Source: Onchocerca volvulus
Lineage: Eukaryota; Nematoda; Chromadorea; Rhabditida; Onchocercidae
Length of the DNA: 64,000 nucleotides
Reading direction: 5' to 3'
Assembly (NCBI GenBank): GCA_000499405.2
Contig: HG738137.1
Span: forward strand, 3,596,001-3,660,000
How positions within the stretch are numbered: position 1 is the stretch's first letter; the number at the start of each line of letters is the position of its first letter. The notes under the pieces are model-generated. The model did not search any database, was not told the origin of the DNA, and saw only the letters and a list, made by a program, of their open reading frames with translations. Shown here in pieces: positions 21,501 through 35,056 of the stretch. Both the position numbers and the translations under genes were made by a program.

Positions 21501-24500
21501 TTTTTGATATTTATGCAAAATATTTCATCATTACGAGGATCTCAGCAGATACAGGTCAAAGATATATCATCTCTCGCTTCCCTTTAATCTTTTGTTATGC
21601 TACTGTCAGGCTTTATTTGCAACTTTTATTAAATCAAACGCCATGTGAGCTTCAGACATAAATCAGCATGTGGTTAACATATGCTCGAAAATGATACAAA
21701 TTTTGTAATCTTACTCCGACTTATGTAAATGAAAATTGACCATGCCATTTCTGCAAAAAAATTAGCCATTGCTTTGAAGATTAAATTATAAATTTTTAGT
21801 CGAATCAGTACTTTATTGAGTAAAAAAATAAATCTTACATTGGCATGCGCTAAATTAATATTAATTAATAAGTTACAGGGAGAATATTAAGTGTTTAAAG
21901 CCAATCATTTAGAAAGCAAAAAGATTATATATCTACAAGGGATCGGATAATTGCTCTCAATTTTATAGAATTCAAGTTGTTGTATGCAAATTTCGTTTTA
22001 TCCCTAATATAAAATTTATGCGTTCTGGAAGAATTATAATATTGCTGTTTACTTGGCATACTTTGAAAACTCTCGCTTCTCGAATTTGCAAAATTTGTTT
22101 GCTCTATTGGAAATAATGTATGATATTGGTTTACTCCAATGATAATTGTGTTATCGCCTATTTTCAGAATAAAAATTGCAATTGAAATTTTCAGAGTAAG
22201 TTTTCTCAGTCGTAAACTCCTCTTGTAAGTTTCAAACAAATGCATAGCATACTGAACAAAATTTCTTTTATGAACATTTTCATAAAAGAGAAAGCCGCTT
22301 TTCGCTCTCTTTCACATCCATCCAACAATACATTTAAATGAGATATTTCCTTAAAATTAAAATTCATCACTTGCACTTGTCTACAACGAAGGACTTGAAA
22401 ATTCTACTGATTTTTGAGCGAAATAGCAGGCAGCGATATTTCATATGCATATCACTATCCGAGAATGTATAGAAGTTCTTCCAGCCCAATTCATATTTTT
22501 AACGCAACACTGATTCCCCAATAGAGCTCTTTTAAGAGGCATTACTTCCCAGATACATAGAGCACTTGGACATTTGTCAAATATCAATCATTTTATATCC
22601 CTCTAATTTTCTTTTTCTTCGCAGTCACTCATTCAGTAACAAAATGAATTTTCGTTTTTTTAATCCAAAGCTGTCAACTATTTTTTTTTTTAAATTTTCG
22701 ATCCCATCAGTGACAACCAGGAGTAACAGTAAAATTTTTTCCAACATCTATTGATTTCGTCACCATCATTTTTGATAATAGAAGATCCCAAAGAATCTAA
22801 TTCCCATCAGCTGCTGATCAGTATCTGATTATCACTGATTAAATTTTTGCCATTATCGATACCAGTCATTTCCAAAATATTATACAGATCATATTTGAAT
22901 TAAATTTATCATTAACACCAGGAGATTAATATAAGCAATGTGTTATTTTCAAAAACTTATGACTCTTGAAAAAGCTTGAATTTTCTGAATTATCATTACA
23001 AGTTTGAATAATAAATATCTCAAATTGCTGAAATAACATTGTCAATTTATTGATTGATCAGTGCCTTTATTTTGAAATTTCGAAATTTTGGACCAATTTT
23101 TAATTATTCAATAATTTTCAGAAAGCAAATTTGAGATTACACACATTCAAAAGATATGGGAATTTTAAAAGTTTCAGATTTTATACATAAAACTTGATAA
23201 AAATGAGTGCTTTTTAAATTAACAATTGATACATTTTATCGAAACTAACTAAAAAATAAGTTCCGAGTTGTACATTGATTACGTCAAGATAATGTCTTTG
23301 TAAATTCATGGATCATCCTGAATTACTTAAAAAATCAACTGCAATTAAAACAAAAAAATTACTGCTCAAGAGAATTGAATTAAGTTTGTGGTTGGTGATA
23401 ATTTTCCTTTCCACTGAACTGCAAAAGTTCAAAAGTTATGCATTTACTAATTTCATCGTCATCGCCATCTTACAGCTGCCTACTAATTTTTGGCCAGACG
23501 AAGCTTTTTCAGTTCCATTTCCTCCGTCTTCATAAGAATAAGCTATTAGATTTTTAAATCTATGAATGCTTGTTGAATATATAGTGAGAACTTGGACTGG
23601 TGGAAATTAGTTGCTACGCATGGCCGCCATTATCGTCATCATCATCATCATCATCGATTTTTCTCCGTTTCCGCACTTTTTCGTATCAAATAGCCATTAA
23701 TTATGAAGTAAATCGAGAGAGCATCTCTTGTTGCTTACATGCAAGTGTCTTCCACCATCTACAGCTTCCATCATAATCCTGTGACACATTCTTCACTTAA
23801 ATGTCTTGACATTTTCCCATCATTTAAGCTACCTATTGATTGTCAACGATCCATGCCGCTTCATCTATCTGTACATTGTTCTCTCAAAAGCAGTATTATT
23901 CATCATTTCTCTTATTTTATCAACAAGCCTTTCCGGATAAAACGAAAGTTTTATAAAAAAAAAAAAAAAGAAAAAAAAATAGATTGTTCAGAAGAGATTG
24001 CTTCATATGAAATATATTCTGATGCTTAGTTAAAAACTTCGATAGGCCTATTTTTAATTCCCTTCTCAGGGCTTTTACTCGCTTTCTCTACTCATGCATC
24101 TTTTTCTTGATGCAAGTGCATTTTCAAATTTCACATCAGTTCTAGAGAAAATTCAGCCGATATTATAATACATAGTGTTTATGGAATTTTTGTCTTTTTT
24201 ATGAAACAAATTTTTAGATATATGAGAGGGAATCATCTAATAATTATTATATTTTTAAACAAAACTATGTTATGGCACATAAATATTAACTAAAGTGATG
24301 TCCAAAAATATGCATGGAATTGCTTGAATCTTTCCTTATTTTAAGTTCTTGAAGTTCATTTACTAATTAGTGCAGACGACTTCTGAAATACAAGTGTTAA
24401 CACAAAAAACTATTCATAAACTAAGAAATCAGGAAGAAAAGAAAGCAAATTTAAGATTAACGGAATTAGATCTACGATTCTGATGAACTAGATCTATGAT

Positions 24501-24805
24501 AACATTCTAATCAGTAATGTTTGAAATTTGAGATTGTTGGGAACTAAATTTGCTTTAATCGAGATAAGATTAAATGACTACAAGCTTTCTTCCAGTCTGT
24601 TTCGAAGTTTTTTTTGACTGGTGGGTGCAGCTATTCTACAGTTAACAATTAATTCTTCACATTTACAAATAAAAATTCTAAAACGTCAACTTTCAGTGTA
24701 TTTGCGAAATGATCTTTTGAATTCCCTTAATTCTGTTCTAAAAAATAAGGGACATGATGGGATCTTAAATTTGATCTCTCTCTTTACTCCAGCCATATTT
24801 CTTTA

Positions 24806-24833
24806 CATATATATATATATATATATATATATG
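24806..24833. repeat. (AT)n microsatellite
   Basis: About 13 AT units flanked by ACAT and ATGT, giving a self-complementary tract. Confidence 0.95.
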
Positions 24834-26204
24834 TAAATTTTAATCTCATTTCACATCGGCTATTTTGTCTAACAAACAGCGTTATGTTTTGTTGCAGATT
24901 ACTGATACCATTATAATACTCGAAGTTGAATTTGTAGTTCTGAAACTCTATGGCATAAAATTTGGAAATTTGCTTATTTCTTGCCTTATTGTCACAAACT
25001 TCAACTTACTCATTATTCATCATACTTCTTACATGATTTATTCCATTCATTTTAATTACAATTTGAATCGATATATTTTGAACTGTTTTAATTATGAAAA
25101 AATTGACTGTTAGTAACATAACAGGTAGTCTTCATTTTACTAATCAAATTTGTTTTGAAACGGGTCGAAATCGTTTTGGAAAGAAAAATAAGGAATTAGA
25201 ACAATTTTTCAATTCAAAATTTCAAAACCTCAATATAATGAAGGCAAAGAAATATAATTTGAAAAAAGCAGATATCTACTGTCTTCAGTGAATTTTTGGA
25301 TGACAGTTATAGTGGACCATCTTAGAGAAATAGGAAAATAAAATTTAAAGATATCAAAATCAAGAAGAATTGATACAAAAAAAATGAGCGATTCATGTTT
25401 TACTAGCCAATTCGAACTATACGAGTTCAAGAGTTCATGGAATTCATAATGGATTGAGTTCATATCTTACTGTTTGCGTGTGATATCGTTTTTCATGAAA
25501 TATGGAATTTATAAATTTTTATCTGGACGATAATTTCTCTGTTCAAGATATAAATTGAATTTTACATTAAAGTCTCAAACTCATTTAAGAGATGAATTTG
25601 GCATTTAAAAAAGGCCGATATGAATTAAAGATAAAGCTTCACTAATAAATCTTATGATGACTAATAAGTTTTCCCTAAATCGAACTTCATCTTCTTTTTC
25701 TTCTTTTATGTTATTTTATTTTATGAATGATTTGAAATTATGTAAAAGAGACAGTGAAAAAATTCCGAAATAGAAGAAAGTTTGTAAACTGAAAATTTTA
25801 TAATTCAAATGCTAAGCGTAATTGCTACTATTGATTGATATCCTCTAACTTCATTCCAAACTTTCTTACTTCATGGTGCATAAAGTTTAATAATCCTCCT
25901 TTTCCATCTTGTTTAAAAAGTTAGGAAATATTCGGAATGTCTTTGACAAGTCGATAGCTCTAGAAAGAGTTACACTCATTACGGTAACCTCTTTCAAACA
26001 TATGAAAATTAGTTGCCAGCTTTGAAAAATTTTTTATTACATATTATTTTGTTTGTGTTAATAATCGTTCATACAATGAACAGCCATCTCTTTCTAGTTT
26101 TAGATATTACCGGATAGATACATTGCAAAACTCTGTGGTTCATTCAATAACTGCAGTTCCTAATAAAAAATTTCTGGGGGATACCGAGGGCTGGAGTTTA
26201 AAAA

Positions 26205-26469
26205 TGAACATTTTGATGTTTTTTAAAAAAAAAGAACATTTGATGTTTCTTTAAAAAAGAAATATTTTAATGTTTCTTTAAAAAAGGAACATTTTGATCT
26301 TTCTTTTAAAAAAGAACATTTTAATGTTTCTTTAAAAAATTGAACATTTTGATCTTTCTTTAAAAAAAAGAAACATTTTGATGTTTGTTTAAAAAAGGAA
26401 TATTTTGGTATTTCTTTAAAAAAGGAATATTTTGGTGTTTCTTTAAAAAAGGAATATTTTGATGTTTCT
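26205..26469 (+). repeat. Minisatellite, about ten copies of a 27-base unit
   Basis: The unit is close to GGAATATTTTGATGTTTCTT followed by TAAAAAA, repeated nearly ten times. Unit length varies from 25 to 30 bases, mainly by A-run length. Variants sort along the array: GAACATTTT types come first, GGAATATTTT types last. It is not coding. Confidence 0.9.
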
Positions 26470-29400
26470 AAATGAATCGGTCGAAAAGTTAAAGTATTCC
26501 TACATTAAGAACTAAAATTTCAAATGTGAGCATTCTAATTTCCCTGTTTGTTTACCAGACCTTACTGCTTAAGAAAATTGTAGCATTAATAGTAAATATT
26601 TCAAATGTATGTTGATTTGAAGATTTAGAAGATTGCATTTACAATTCTCACATTTGCTTGATAAGCTTAATATTAAATTGAACTCTCGGGATCCGGTGGA
26701 AGTGAATATTACTTTATAAATGTATATTTCTCTTCAAAAAATCCTTTATTACAATTAATAAACCTTAATTATCTTTTCTTCTTCTATCCGTGCAAGTTTC
26801 AAGTGTGAGTACAAAGAGCTTCGGAGAAGAAAGCATCGATTTGAATACCTCTACTGATTTTCATAGAATATTGATAAAGAGAATGAGAATTATTTAATTT
26901 CACATAACGTTTTTTATACGCGATTTATTGGAAGACATTAAGATAAAGATCGGTGCATCAAATCTGTTGTCTCATTAGCACACATATACAGAATACTTTA
27001 ATTTTATTTAAATTGTTTCGCATTTCTCTTTGCTTTTTTAGTTGCATGATTAATTAGCCATCTCTAACTGTACAACATTATTTAATATAAATTTTGACTT
27101 CTTGCTTTTTACAACAGCAGCAATTTTTAACACTTATTGCTGACTAAAATGGTGTCGTTAAACAAGCTGGGAAGGTATAATTTAAGTTTTTCTTGACTGT
27201 AGCTGCAAGATTAATTTGATGTAATCGAAATCATAAATGCCAAAATAAGACCTGCATAAATCTCTCTGGACAAGAAACAATGGTTTCAAATACTTCGGAT
27301 AAATTTTCCGGATAGAGCGCCATGAAGAAAATGAAGTTAGTGTCTTTTGCATGTATCATTCCAAGTAATGACAGAGATGGCAGTTTTAAACAGAACAAAG
27401 CTATGATTTTAGCAAAATTGTGATAACTTTGATCTCCTCTAAATTATTATAAAGTACTTAATTACATAATAGCGAATAACAAAATCAAATCAACTTTTTG
27501 GATGGGAAAAGAAGTAGTAAATTGTCTATTCTTTAAAAATATGGAAAATTTGATTGTTCTAATTTTTTTTTGAGATTATTAGTGACTTTACTGATACTCT
27601 TGCATTTCTTTTTATTGATTTTTCGAAATTTTGGCAAAAAGGTATTACGGTTTCGCAATCATCACTGAATAAAATTTTCATTTTAATATTGCGTACATTA
27701 TTTCGGTGAAGTCTAAAAATTCTGTCCGTTTTGTTTTATACATTAATCCAATACATCCGAAAAAAAACCATGCGTTTGTCACATCTTTATTTTCCATAAA
27801 ATGCGTAAACGTTCTGCAAGAAGTGTTTTTTGCAGACCACAGAATTAACACTAGTTCATTAAACCTGAAATCGTGTTACTGTTGTTGGGAAAAAATTTTG
27901 GTTCAAATTGTAATTTGGATTATAGAATGGTTAGACTGAAAATTGTTTCTTGCTATTGTGACTCTGCTAGACTGCTAGCTCTCTTGGATTTATACAATAT
28001 CATACAAAATACCGCGCTTTTGTAATATTAAGGAGTAAATGAACATTATATGGTAAATATAAAAGATAATAACAAACAGTCGTCTTCAATTGAATTGTCG
28101 CTTGTGCTGTCTTAAAATCGTTTTGATGCTGGATTACAACTGCATTACCGCCAATACTAATACTCAAAAATTGCTCGTATTGAGGACTGATGTTGACGAC
28201 AATGATATCGCTGTCTCAAAAGCTTTCTTTTTACATGGATAATCCTTGATATTGGTAGTGGGCGGAAGCTTGATATTCACATTAGTCGTACAAAAGATTA
28301 GATGTGAGGACTAAGAATAAGATGGACAATTCTCACCAGCATCCCCACATTTCACACGCTGCCCATACACTCTGTTAGCAAATCGGAAGACGAGAAAATG
28401 AAAAAAAAAAAATTTGTCCTCAGAAATAGATAGGTGACTCCGTGTAAGAAATATTACAAATCTCTTCCATACAGACCACTTGAATTATTCCGTTTTATTT
28501 ACATTGTAAAATATTTCGGTTTGACCAATTATTCGTTGAACTTAACATCTTGTTGTCATTTCACTGATATGATAGAATACACTGATTTAAATACTGTCTT
28601 ACAGTTGATATATGCTATTAAACTTATAAAAATTAGCATATTTTCATAAATAAGAAAAGGGAAATATAGTTCAATTTTCTAAATCCTTACACTGCAAATA
28701 TGAATAGAAAAGTGGAGAAGAGGGCAGAGAATAATAATTGCAATCTGTACATTTTCTGATACTACTGCAAAGAGTTTCTGGGCTAAAGATAGGCTGTGCA
28801 TCTGCTGGTCGTCTTTTCACGTTTCTCTCATCATTAATTATTTTAAACTGCAGAAAGCCGAGTAGTGAGCCAATTAGCTTGGTTAAGTGTGATAAATTCG
28901 AATTCTTTTCATTATCCATGTATAGTGCTTTTTTTTCACGAATTGGGTTATATGTTTTGATATGTTAAATTTATGCTTCATTCTATTCCAACTACCGTAA
29001 TAGAAGTAGTGAACCATATATGCCTCTCTTCCAAGTCCTCGCAAGAATTTTAGCAAATGATCATTTCAGGTAATGTGCGCCCATGTTTTTATGATGTTAC
29101 AAATAAGCGCATTCAATATGATAAATTAAGTTAACAATTTCAGCATCAATGTGCTAAAAATAGCAGAGCTTAGATCGAAGAGATTGCAGCATATACTACA
29201 GTCCAGAGAAACTTGGAAACTTTCAATTTAATCAGTTCAAATTTAATAAGTTCGGAATTTAATTTACTAAGTTTGAGTTTAACAAATTTCAGAATTTAAT
29301 AAGTTCGAAATTTCGCGCTCTCGGTATTTAAATGGTAAGAGACAGCATTTGACGGAGATATTGTATAAATTACTTCGGAATCAATACGGACATAATCGTT

Positions 29401-29739
29401 GACTACTTCCCTTTCCTTTCCTGTCATCCTGGAGTATAACATTTTTTGATTTATAGCATAGCAATCAATCCACAAATACAAACGGATCGATGTACTACAC
29501 AAGATTGATCCTAGAATGAAACTTCAATGCAGAAATGGCCCTACTAACGAGAAGAGCTATTCAGATGCTAAGTTCTGAATATGCTCAATTTCTACATTTC
29601 ACCCTTCATCCTCCAATTCCCACATTTTAAGCGTTCATCAGTCAATAGTATACTTTAAGACTGATGAAATGACTGCAACTTATAGAAGCCTAAGTCATAT
29701 ATTGCCTTTTAACAAGTATGCTATACAGAAACTCTATAT

Positions 29740-29960
29740 AAATAAAAATGTAAACGTTATTACTTGCCATACAACGTTTCAAGTTCTTCACCGATTGATC
29801 TGAAATTTCGAAACAACGTTGCATACGAATAGAGGCGTGTTCTTGCAATTTTTTTTATATAAATGAGGCACGTGTTTAAGAACTTTCGAGATTTAAATTT
29901 TGAACAAATGAACATTTACATTCACTGGCATATTTTCATGACCAGCAGGACGAGCCACGG
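29740..29960 (+). repeat. Short non-autonomous Helitron-related fragment
   Basis: It begins near CTATATAAATAAAAATGTAA, a start typical of Helentron-type short elements. It contains CAACGTTTCAAGTTCTTCAC, shared with 2523-2542 at the edge of the large Helitron, and AGGCACGTGTTTAAGAACTT, shared with 10156-10175. No coding capacity is seen. The right boundary is uncertain. Confidence 0.5.
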
Positions 29961-30149
29961 CAAAACATGCCAATGAAGCGATGATTGTTGAATGAATTAA
30001 CGAGGATTGATACCTTCTGTCATATGCATCATGTTAACGTATCAATCAGTACACACGCACGTAAACTGACTTACTCAATCATGAGTTACGTGCAATAGAG
30101 TAGCAGTACAGGAATCGTTCACGGAAGACTCCAACCATTACTTGGAGTG

Positions 30150-31060
30150 TATATTTCATGTACAGTGCTGCTGGTCGTGCCGTACGTCTATCGCTCGATT
30201 GTCAGCGAGCACTGGAAGCAAACAAACTCAACTTAGCAGTCAGCCACCTCTTCGCTCCTCAACCGGCTTATTCCGCAGAGGCACGTAGGCAGACAGAAAA
30301 GAGGTCGGTCGGTGGGTCCTTGCAGGGTCCAACCGGTCTCCTGCTCTCCTCGTCCGTCAGTCCAGCACTATAGCATTAGCCCCCTGCCCTACCTGCCTGC
30401 CTGCCTGCCTGCATTCTGCATGACACTACTGCCAGCTGCATGCCAGTCAGCCAGCTCATTGCATTGCATTTTTCTCGTCGTCATCAAGCACTTTTCTTCT
30501 CCCCCACTCCCTTACATTCAGTAGCACGGATAGGGCAGACACACATACACATGTATATATGTGTTTTCTTCAGTGCTAAACTTTCATTCTCTCCTAATGA
30601 CTTTTGTGCGTAACGGCGAGAGTCAGACAGACAGGGCAGAGTGGGGTGAGGTGGGAAGGAAGCATAGCAGCCAGCCATTGTGGTATTCCTTTCTTCATAT
30701 TGCCGACAGATAGACAACTGCTTAAACATGCGACAGCAGCAGTTTTCTACAACAGCAGCAGTAGTGGTTGCATCGACACTCTTCTTCCCACTTCTAATAA
30801 TAAATCGGTTGGGGAGAAACAGACAATGATCGTGAAATAGAGATATGGTATTATTGTGCTAATGGAAGGAGATGGAGAAAAAGTAGGACAGGCGAGAGGT
30901 ACTAATGATGATAGCGATGATATTAAGCGGTGGTAATGATGACGATGATGATGAAGGATGAGGCATTGCCTGATGTGGTAACCGAAGTAAGTGTCTCTGT
31001 CCCGAATAAAGTAACAAACATTGCTTCTTTCTGGGGCAGAAGCGATCACTTCCATTCCTT
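30150..31060 (+). promoter_or_regulatory. GC-rich island, candidate distal promoter or non-coding first exon
   Basis: Base composition rises sharply against the flanks, with CpG-containing stretches, a TGCC/CCTG repeat at 30392-30412, repeated CAGTCAGCC and GTCGGTCGG motifs and TGATGA runs. The open frames through it are low-complexity and lack motifs. It lies upstream of daf-16 on the same strand, and a second similar island sits at 41.2 kb, so I read it as a distal promoter or leader exon of daf-16. The distance of 14 kb to the first daf-16 coding exon makes this tentative. Confidence 0.35.
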
Positions 31061-34000
31061 AGCTATTCCATAGCATGCTCAAAATTTAGCTGTACTTTCC
31101 TTCCTATCCGTGCTTCTTGATCTCCTGGATGAATTGCAAGCAAGAGCAAATCCCTCTTTTCCTTCACATCCAGAAAGACTGCTTCTGCGAAGCATATTAC
31201 CTTTTGCATCCATTCTCAGTAAAAATTTCATTCCTAAATTTCGATCTTGTATGTTTCAGTAATCGATATTATTAGTATGTCTTGCTAGTGCCTAACTATT
31301 CGCTCTATTTACCGACCATTTGATGACAGTTCGTGTTCATTTTACTTAATCCATGAAATAAAAATATAAATTCAATCACTGCTATTATTCATCCTCATTG
31401 TTTTATTAGCATCTCTTTCCTTCTTTCCTTTTCCGGTCAGCCACTGATTTGTCTCTTACAATTGTCCATTGCAAGTATCTTTGATACCGTTTGATATTAA
31501 ATTGTATGTTATACTGTAATGACCAGAAATTATTTGTGACTTTTGCGGTAGTAAAAATAACAGGATAATATTGAGGTATTATGAGACGAGTTTTCGGAAA
31601 CTTCATGCTTAACCAAGACATACTACCGCCTGCTGCCTGGATAACTCTGAACGTTCGAAATAGCAATAGCTACAATGGAGACTAAATGGATTGATTTAAA
31701 AGATTGGCATGATGAGAAAGATGTGTCTTTGGCCTACTGGCTTGGGCTGAGCGAGAAAATTGTTTTTCAGTGAGAGCAGTAAAAGATTTGATGTTTGACT
31801 CCCACATCGTTGACCTTATTATATATTGAGGTCAAAGCACTGAAAGAAAATCATCCAAAATTATGTGATATAGCTATTTGAAAATCTTACACAGCTAATC
31901 ACTAATAAGCTTTAATTAGCGTTGGAATGAAATTTTTTACATGTCTCCGGTAGCAGAAAAGTTGCGAACGTTTTTTATTTGACAGTCAGCCAGCTATACA
32001 AGTTACAAATTAGACAACTTGACTTATATTTCAGTACATATATTGGTTATGTAAATACTTATATGTTTATACATCGCGAATATGAACAGTAACGATGTTT
32101 GGTGCTTAGATAGTGAAAAGAGTGTTGATAAGGGGACTGAGGTATTGAATGATTCTTTGCTTGGCTATGCTGATAACAGCTTTTGCAGAAGCACCGTCAT
32201 TTTTATCTTTATTTGCATGTGAATTATGAAATTTAAGTTTAAAATAATTGATATAACAAATTATTTTTTGGTCCAAACTTTTCCTTCCATCATTCTCAAT
32301 TCTTATCTTTTATAAGCTGTACTATATATCAGAATATGATCTATTAAAGCCATCCTAGAAGATTTTAATCGGCATACTTTCACTTTTTGTTTTCGGTTGC
32401 AGTATCACTCAGTGTCTCTCTTTACTCTTTTTTCTTCGTTTCAAAACTGCTTTGAAGATTCAGAAATCCCGTTTTTGGGCTTGGAAACACCGAGTGAGCA
32501 AAGAAGTATATGCAAGACTAAAACAGAATAGAAAACAAAACTGCATATCTTATTGATCTTTTACGAATAAGGTTTTCATTGCATATACATCAAAATTTTG
32601 AAGAGTCTAAGGTTTTCATAAGAAATTTAGTTTCTTAATTGAAAGTTTCCGACATAAATATTACTTTCATCATAATTCAAATATGTTTTAGTTACCTCAT
32701 ATATGACATTCGAAATTTGATAAATAGGACGAAATTTTGGTGAGCAGTTATATATTGTCCAAAAAAGTTTTTATCCTACTTACAAGAAATTTTCGGGAGA
32801 GGGGATTTGAATGTAGTGAGGATGAAAAAGAATTGGTATTTGGACGCAGCTTTTACGAGATAATAAAAAAGTTTCGGAAATTTTGTTCAAAGCTTCAACT
32901 TCCTCACATATTTGTAGGAATTGAGTTCCAAAACAAAAATTTACGAGTTTTTATTTACAGAACACTGTTAAAGAGTAGAAAGATTGCACAGTATTATGAT
33001 TATGAATCATTAAGCTAAAAATTGCCGCCTTTGCTGGTTTCAGCTTCAGAGACATTCATATTTTCACTTTCTTCAGGTTTAAAAAATTTAAGTACTAATA
33101 GCTAGGAACAGCTTTAAACTCATGTTAAGTTCTCCATAATGAATGAATGCGATATTGCTGATTGTTCGGAACCATTTATATTGCAACTTCAACCTAATTA
33201 CTATCTATTAAGATAATTAACTTCGTCAGACCTGTAGTAATTCTTGTTTCAAAGTTATCTGCAAATAATAGAGTAATCTTTGGTTTCGACGAATAATAAT
33301 TCCTAATACTTAGAAGGGAATAAAAGAATTGGGAGAAAGGCACTAAAGTATTGTTTTAGAAGGAAAGGAGGAAAAAAATGCAGGATTAAGTGCTATTCTG
33401 CGCTGTAACTGATGAGATAAGAGAATTCAGAAAGGCCAAAAGTGGAGGAAGGAGAATTGAAAATTGTGGCACGGATTTTGCTAGAAGGCTTACGCATTAA
33501 GTAGTGATTTCCAATGATATATTACGCGTTCTGAGAACAGATTGTGCCGTTTTGAGGCAACATGGTCTCTTATTTCATGTTCATTGATCAATGCTTGTGG
33601 ATAAAAATTATTTGAAAATTGTAATGATTATTCTTTGTATCGCCTGTTGCAGTCGAATTATCCGAATTAACTGCTTAGAAGTGAGGAGGAACTAATAGAT
33701 GCGATGAGCCAGCACCTATGGGTAGAAATGTGTCGCACGCATTCTTTCAGAGTTATTTCAGTGCGAACATCGTCGATCTATGTGTCGCAGGAATGTCCAT
33801 CTATCCATCCATCAATCAGTCCAATCAGATGATTACGGAGACGAATCGATTGTATCTTTTTACAAGGGATGGCAGCGATTTTCATTCATTCTGTTTTCAG
33901 TTTCTATATGTCCTGAAATGGATGACTTTTCAGCTTGTCATTGTACTAGTGAAACTGTTCGGCCTTTGGTAAGTTATTTGTTTTTCATTCGTTCATGCAA

Positions 34001-34517
34001 GTGTGCTGATTATTTTTGATGATAGTTGGTCTCATTCTGTTTACTTCTTCAAAAGCTCATTAAGCGGACTAGTTATTCGGATAGTAAACGTGAAGGCGAA
34101 CTATAATGCATGTTCGGTTTCCCTAAATCTTCAATTTCCCTTAATTTTTACCGCATGGTATATACTATTTTTCTACTTATTTAAAAAAGCTATTCTTGCT
34201 GCTATTTGGATGAATTTCAACTCAAGTCTCGCTCTTTTTTCTAACTTTTATTTAGCGTCCAAGCCTCGATGTCTCTATTAAGCCGGAAACTAGGTCTAAC
34301 ATATCAAAATATGAGATTATGTACAGCATTATAAAATTTTAAAACAAGATTCTTAAGAATAAAATTTGATCAAAATTACATAGTATGTGGAGTAAGCAAA
34401 AGGATCTTCACAGGCATTCACCTTCAAACAAATCTGGAATCTGATTAACGATACTTTTTTTTGGATTGCTGGGAACCGTGAAATTTCTAAAGCTGTATAT
34501 TTCATGCAGTTTCTAGA

Positions 34518-34739
34518 CTAGATTTGTGTTTCAGCTGAAATCCTAAATTCATCCGGCTTTTTGTATATTGCCATTATATTGGTTATATCATCTAAATATG
34601 TTAATAATGGTTGTCTCTCTTCCAATTGTTTTCTTGATTTGGCAGCGCTATTTTTTGGTAATACCATATTAAATATAAAGGAAGAAAGAGTCGTAACAAA
34701 TGCGATAAAGTACGAAGTGAAGTTCACTTTTGATAGCAC
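34518..34739 (-). CDS. Unrecognised small ORF or exon, low support
   Basis: The frame contains a hydrophobic stretch (FTSYFIAFVTTLSSFIFNMV) followed by a charged tail with AAKSRKQLEERQPLLTYLDD and a stop. That layout would suit a single-pass membrane protein tail. The plus strand is also open here, codon bias is indecisive, and the assigned start is arbitrary. An ATG at the M of FNMVLPK would give a 48-residue product. No family recognised. Confidence 0.15.
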   Translation of the reverse strand: MLSKVNFTSYFIAFVTTLSSFIFNMVLPKNSAAKSRKQLEERQPLLTYLDDITNIMAIYKKPDEFRISAETQI

Positions 34740-34782
34740 TCCAGATTCACTAGATACCTCGATAACATATCCATTTTTTTAA

Positions 34783-35056
34783 ATGTTTGCCTTGATTGTA
34801 ACAGCAATGCTGCACTTACTTGTCGTTACTGCATTGAGAGAATGTAAATCGTGTAGTCAACCGAACCGAACTCGATGCCATATCTTTTCACTCTTCGTTG
34901 AAACTGCACACTCTCTTTTTGTTCAGTTTTCATTGAAAAATCTGGAAAACCGGATTTTCAAGTCGGTAACTGCTGTCAATGTAAAGCACAAATAGTGGCA
35001 GTAGCAGAGAGTAAATTGCAACAACTGCGCAATCTCGGTGACGACTCTATTTCCAG
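34783..35056 (+). CDS. Candidate two-exon start of a small secreted protein
   Basis: Exon 1 (34783-34852) starts with ATG and encodes a signal-peptide-like N-terminus, MFALIVTAMLHLLVVTA, then LRECKS. A GTAGTC donor and a 74-base intron ending TTTTTGTTCAG would join it in phase to 34927-35056. That exon reads FIEKSGKPDFQVGNCCQCKA then QIVAVAESKLQQLRNLGDDS and ends before a GTAATA donor. The composition of the second exon is clearly protein-like. A terminal exon might begin at 35722 and stop about 13 codons later. The family is not recognised and the model is inference from splice signals; the opposite strand also has an open frame. Confidence 0.3.

Larger units (their letters stand above)
11910..30100. 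other. Long AT-rich intergenic stretch, no convincing gene
   Basis: About 18 kb between the palmitoyltransferase start and the first GC-rich island. A TTTACACTAG acceptor on the minus strand at about 11935 could be the spliced-leader or 5' exon boundary of the palmitoyltransferase mRNA. Open frames here are short, Phe/Ile/Asn-rich and lack domain motifs. One minus-strand frame at 28919-28671 looks slightly more protein-like but has no support. Repeats noted separately are at 16.1-16.6, 18.46, 24.8, 26.2 and 29.74 kb. Confidence 0.5.

Noticed and set aside
28671..28919. Minus-strand ORF with ERNVKRRPADAQPIF and several Cys
   Set aside because: It looked like a small secreted peptide precursor but has no signal peptide or recognisable family; support is too weak.
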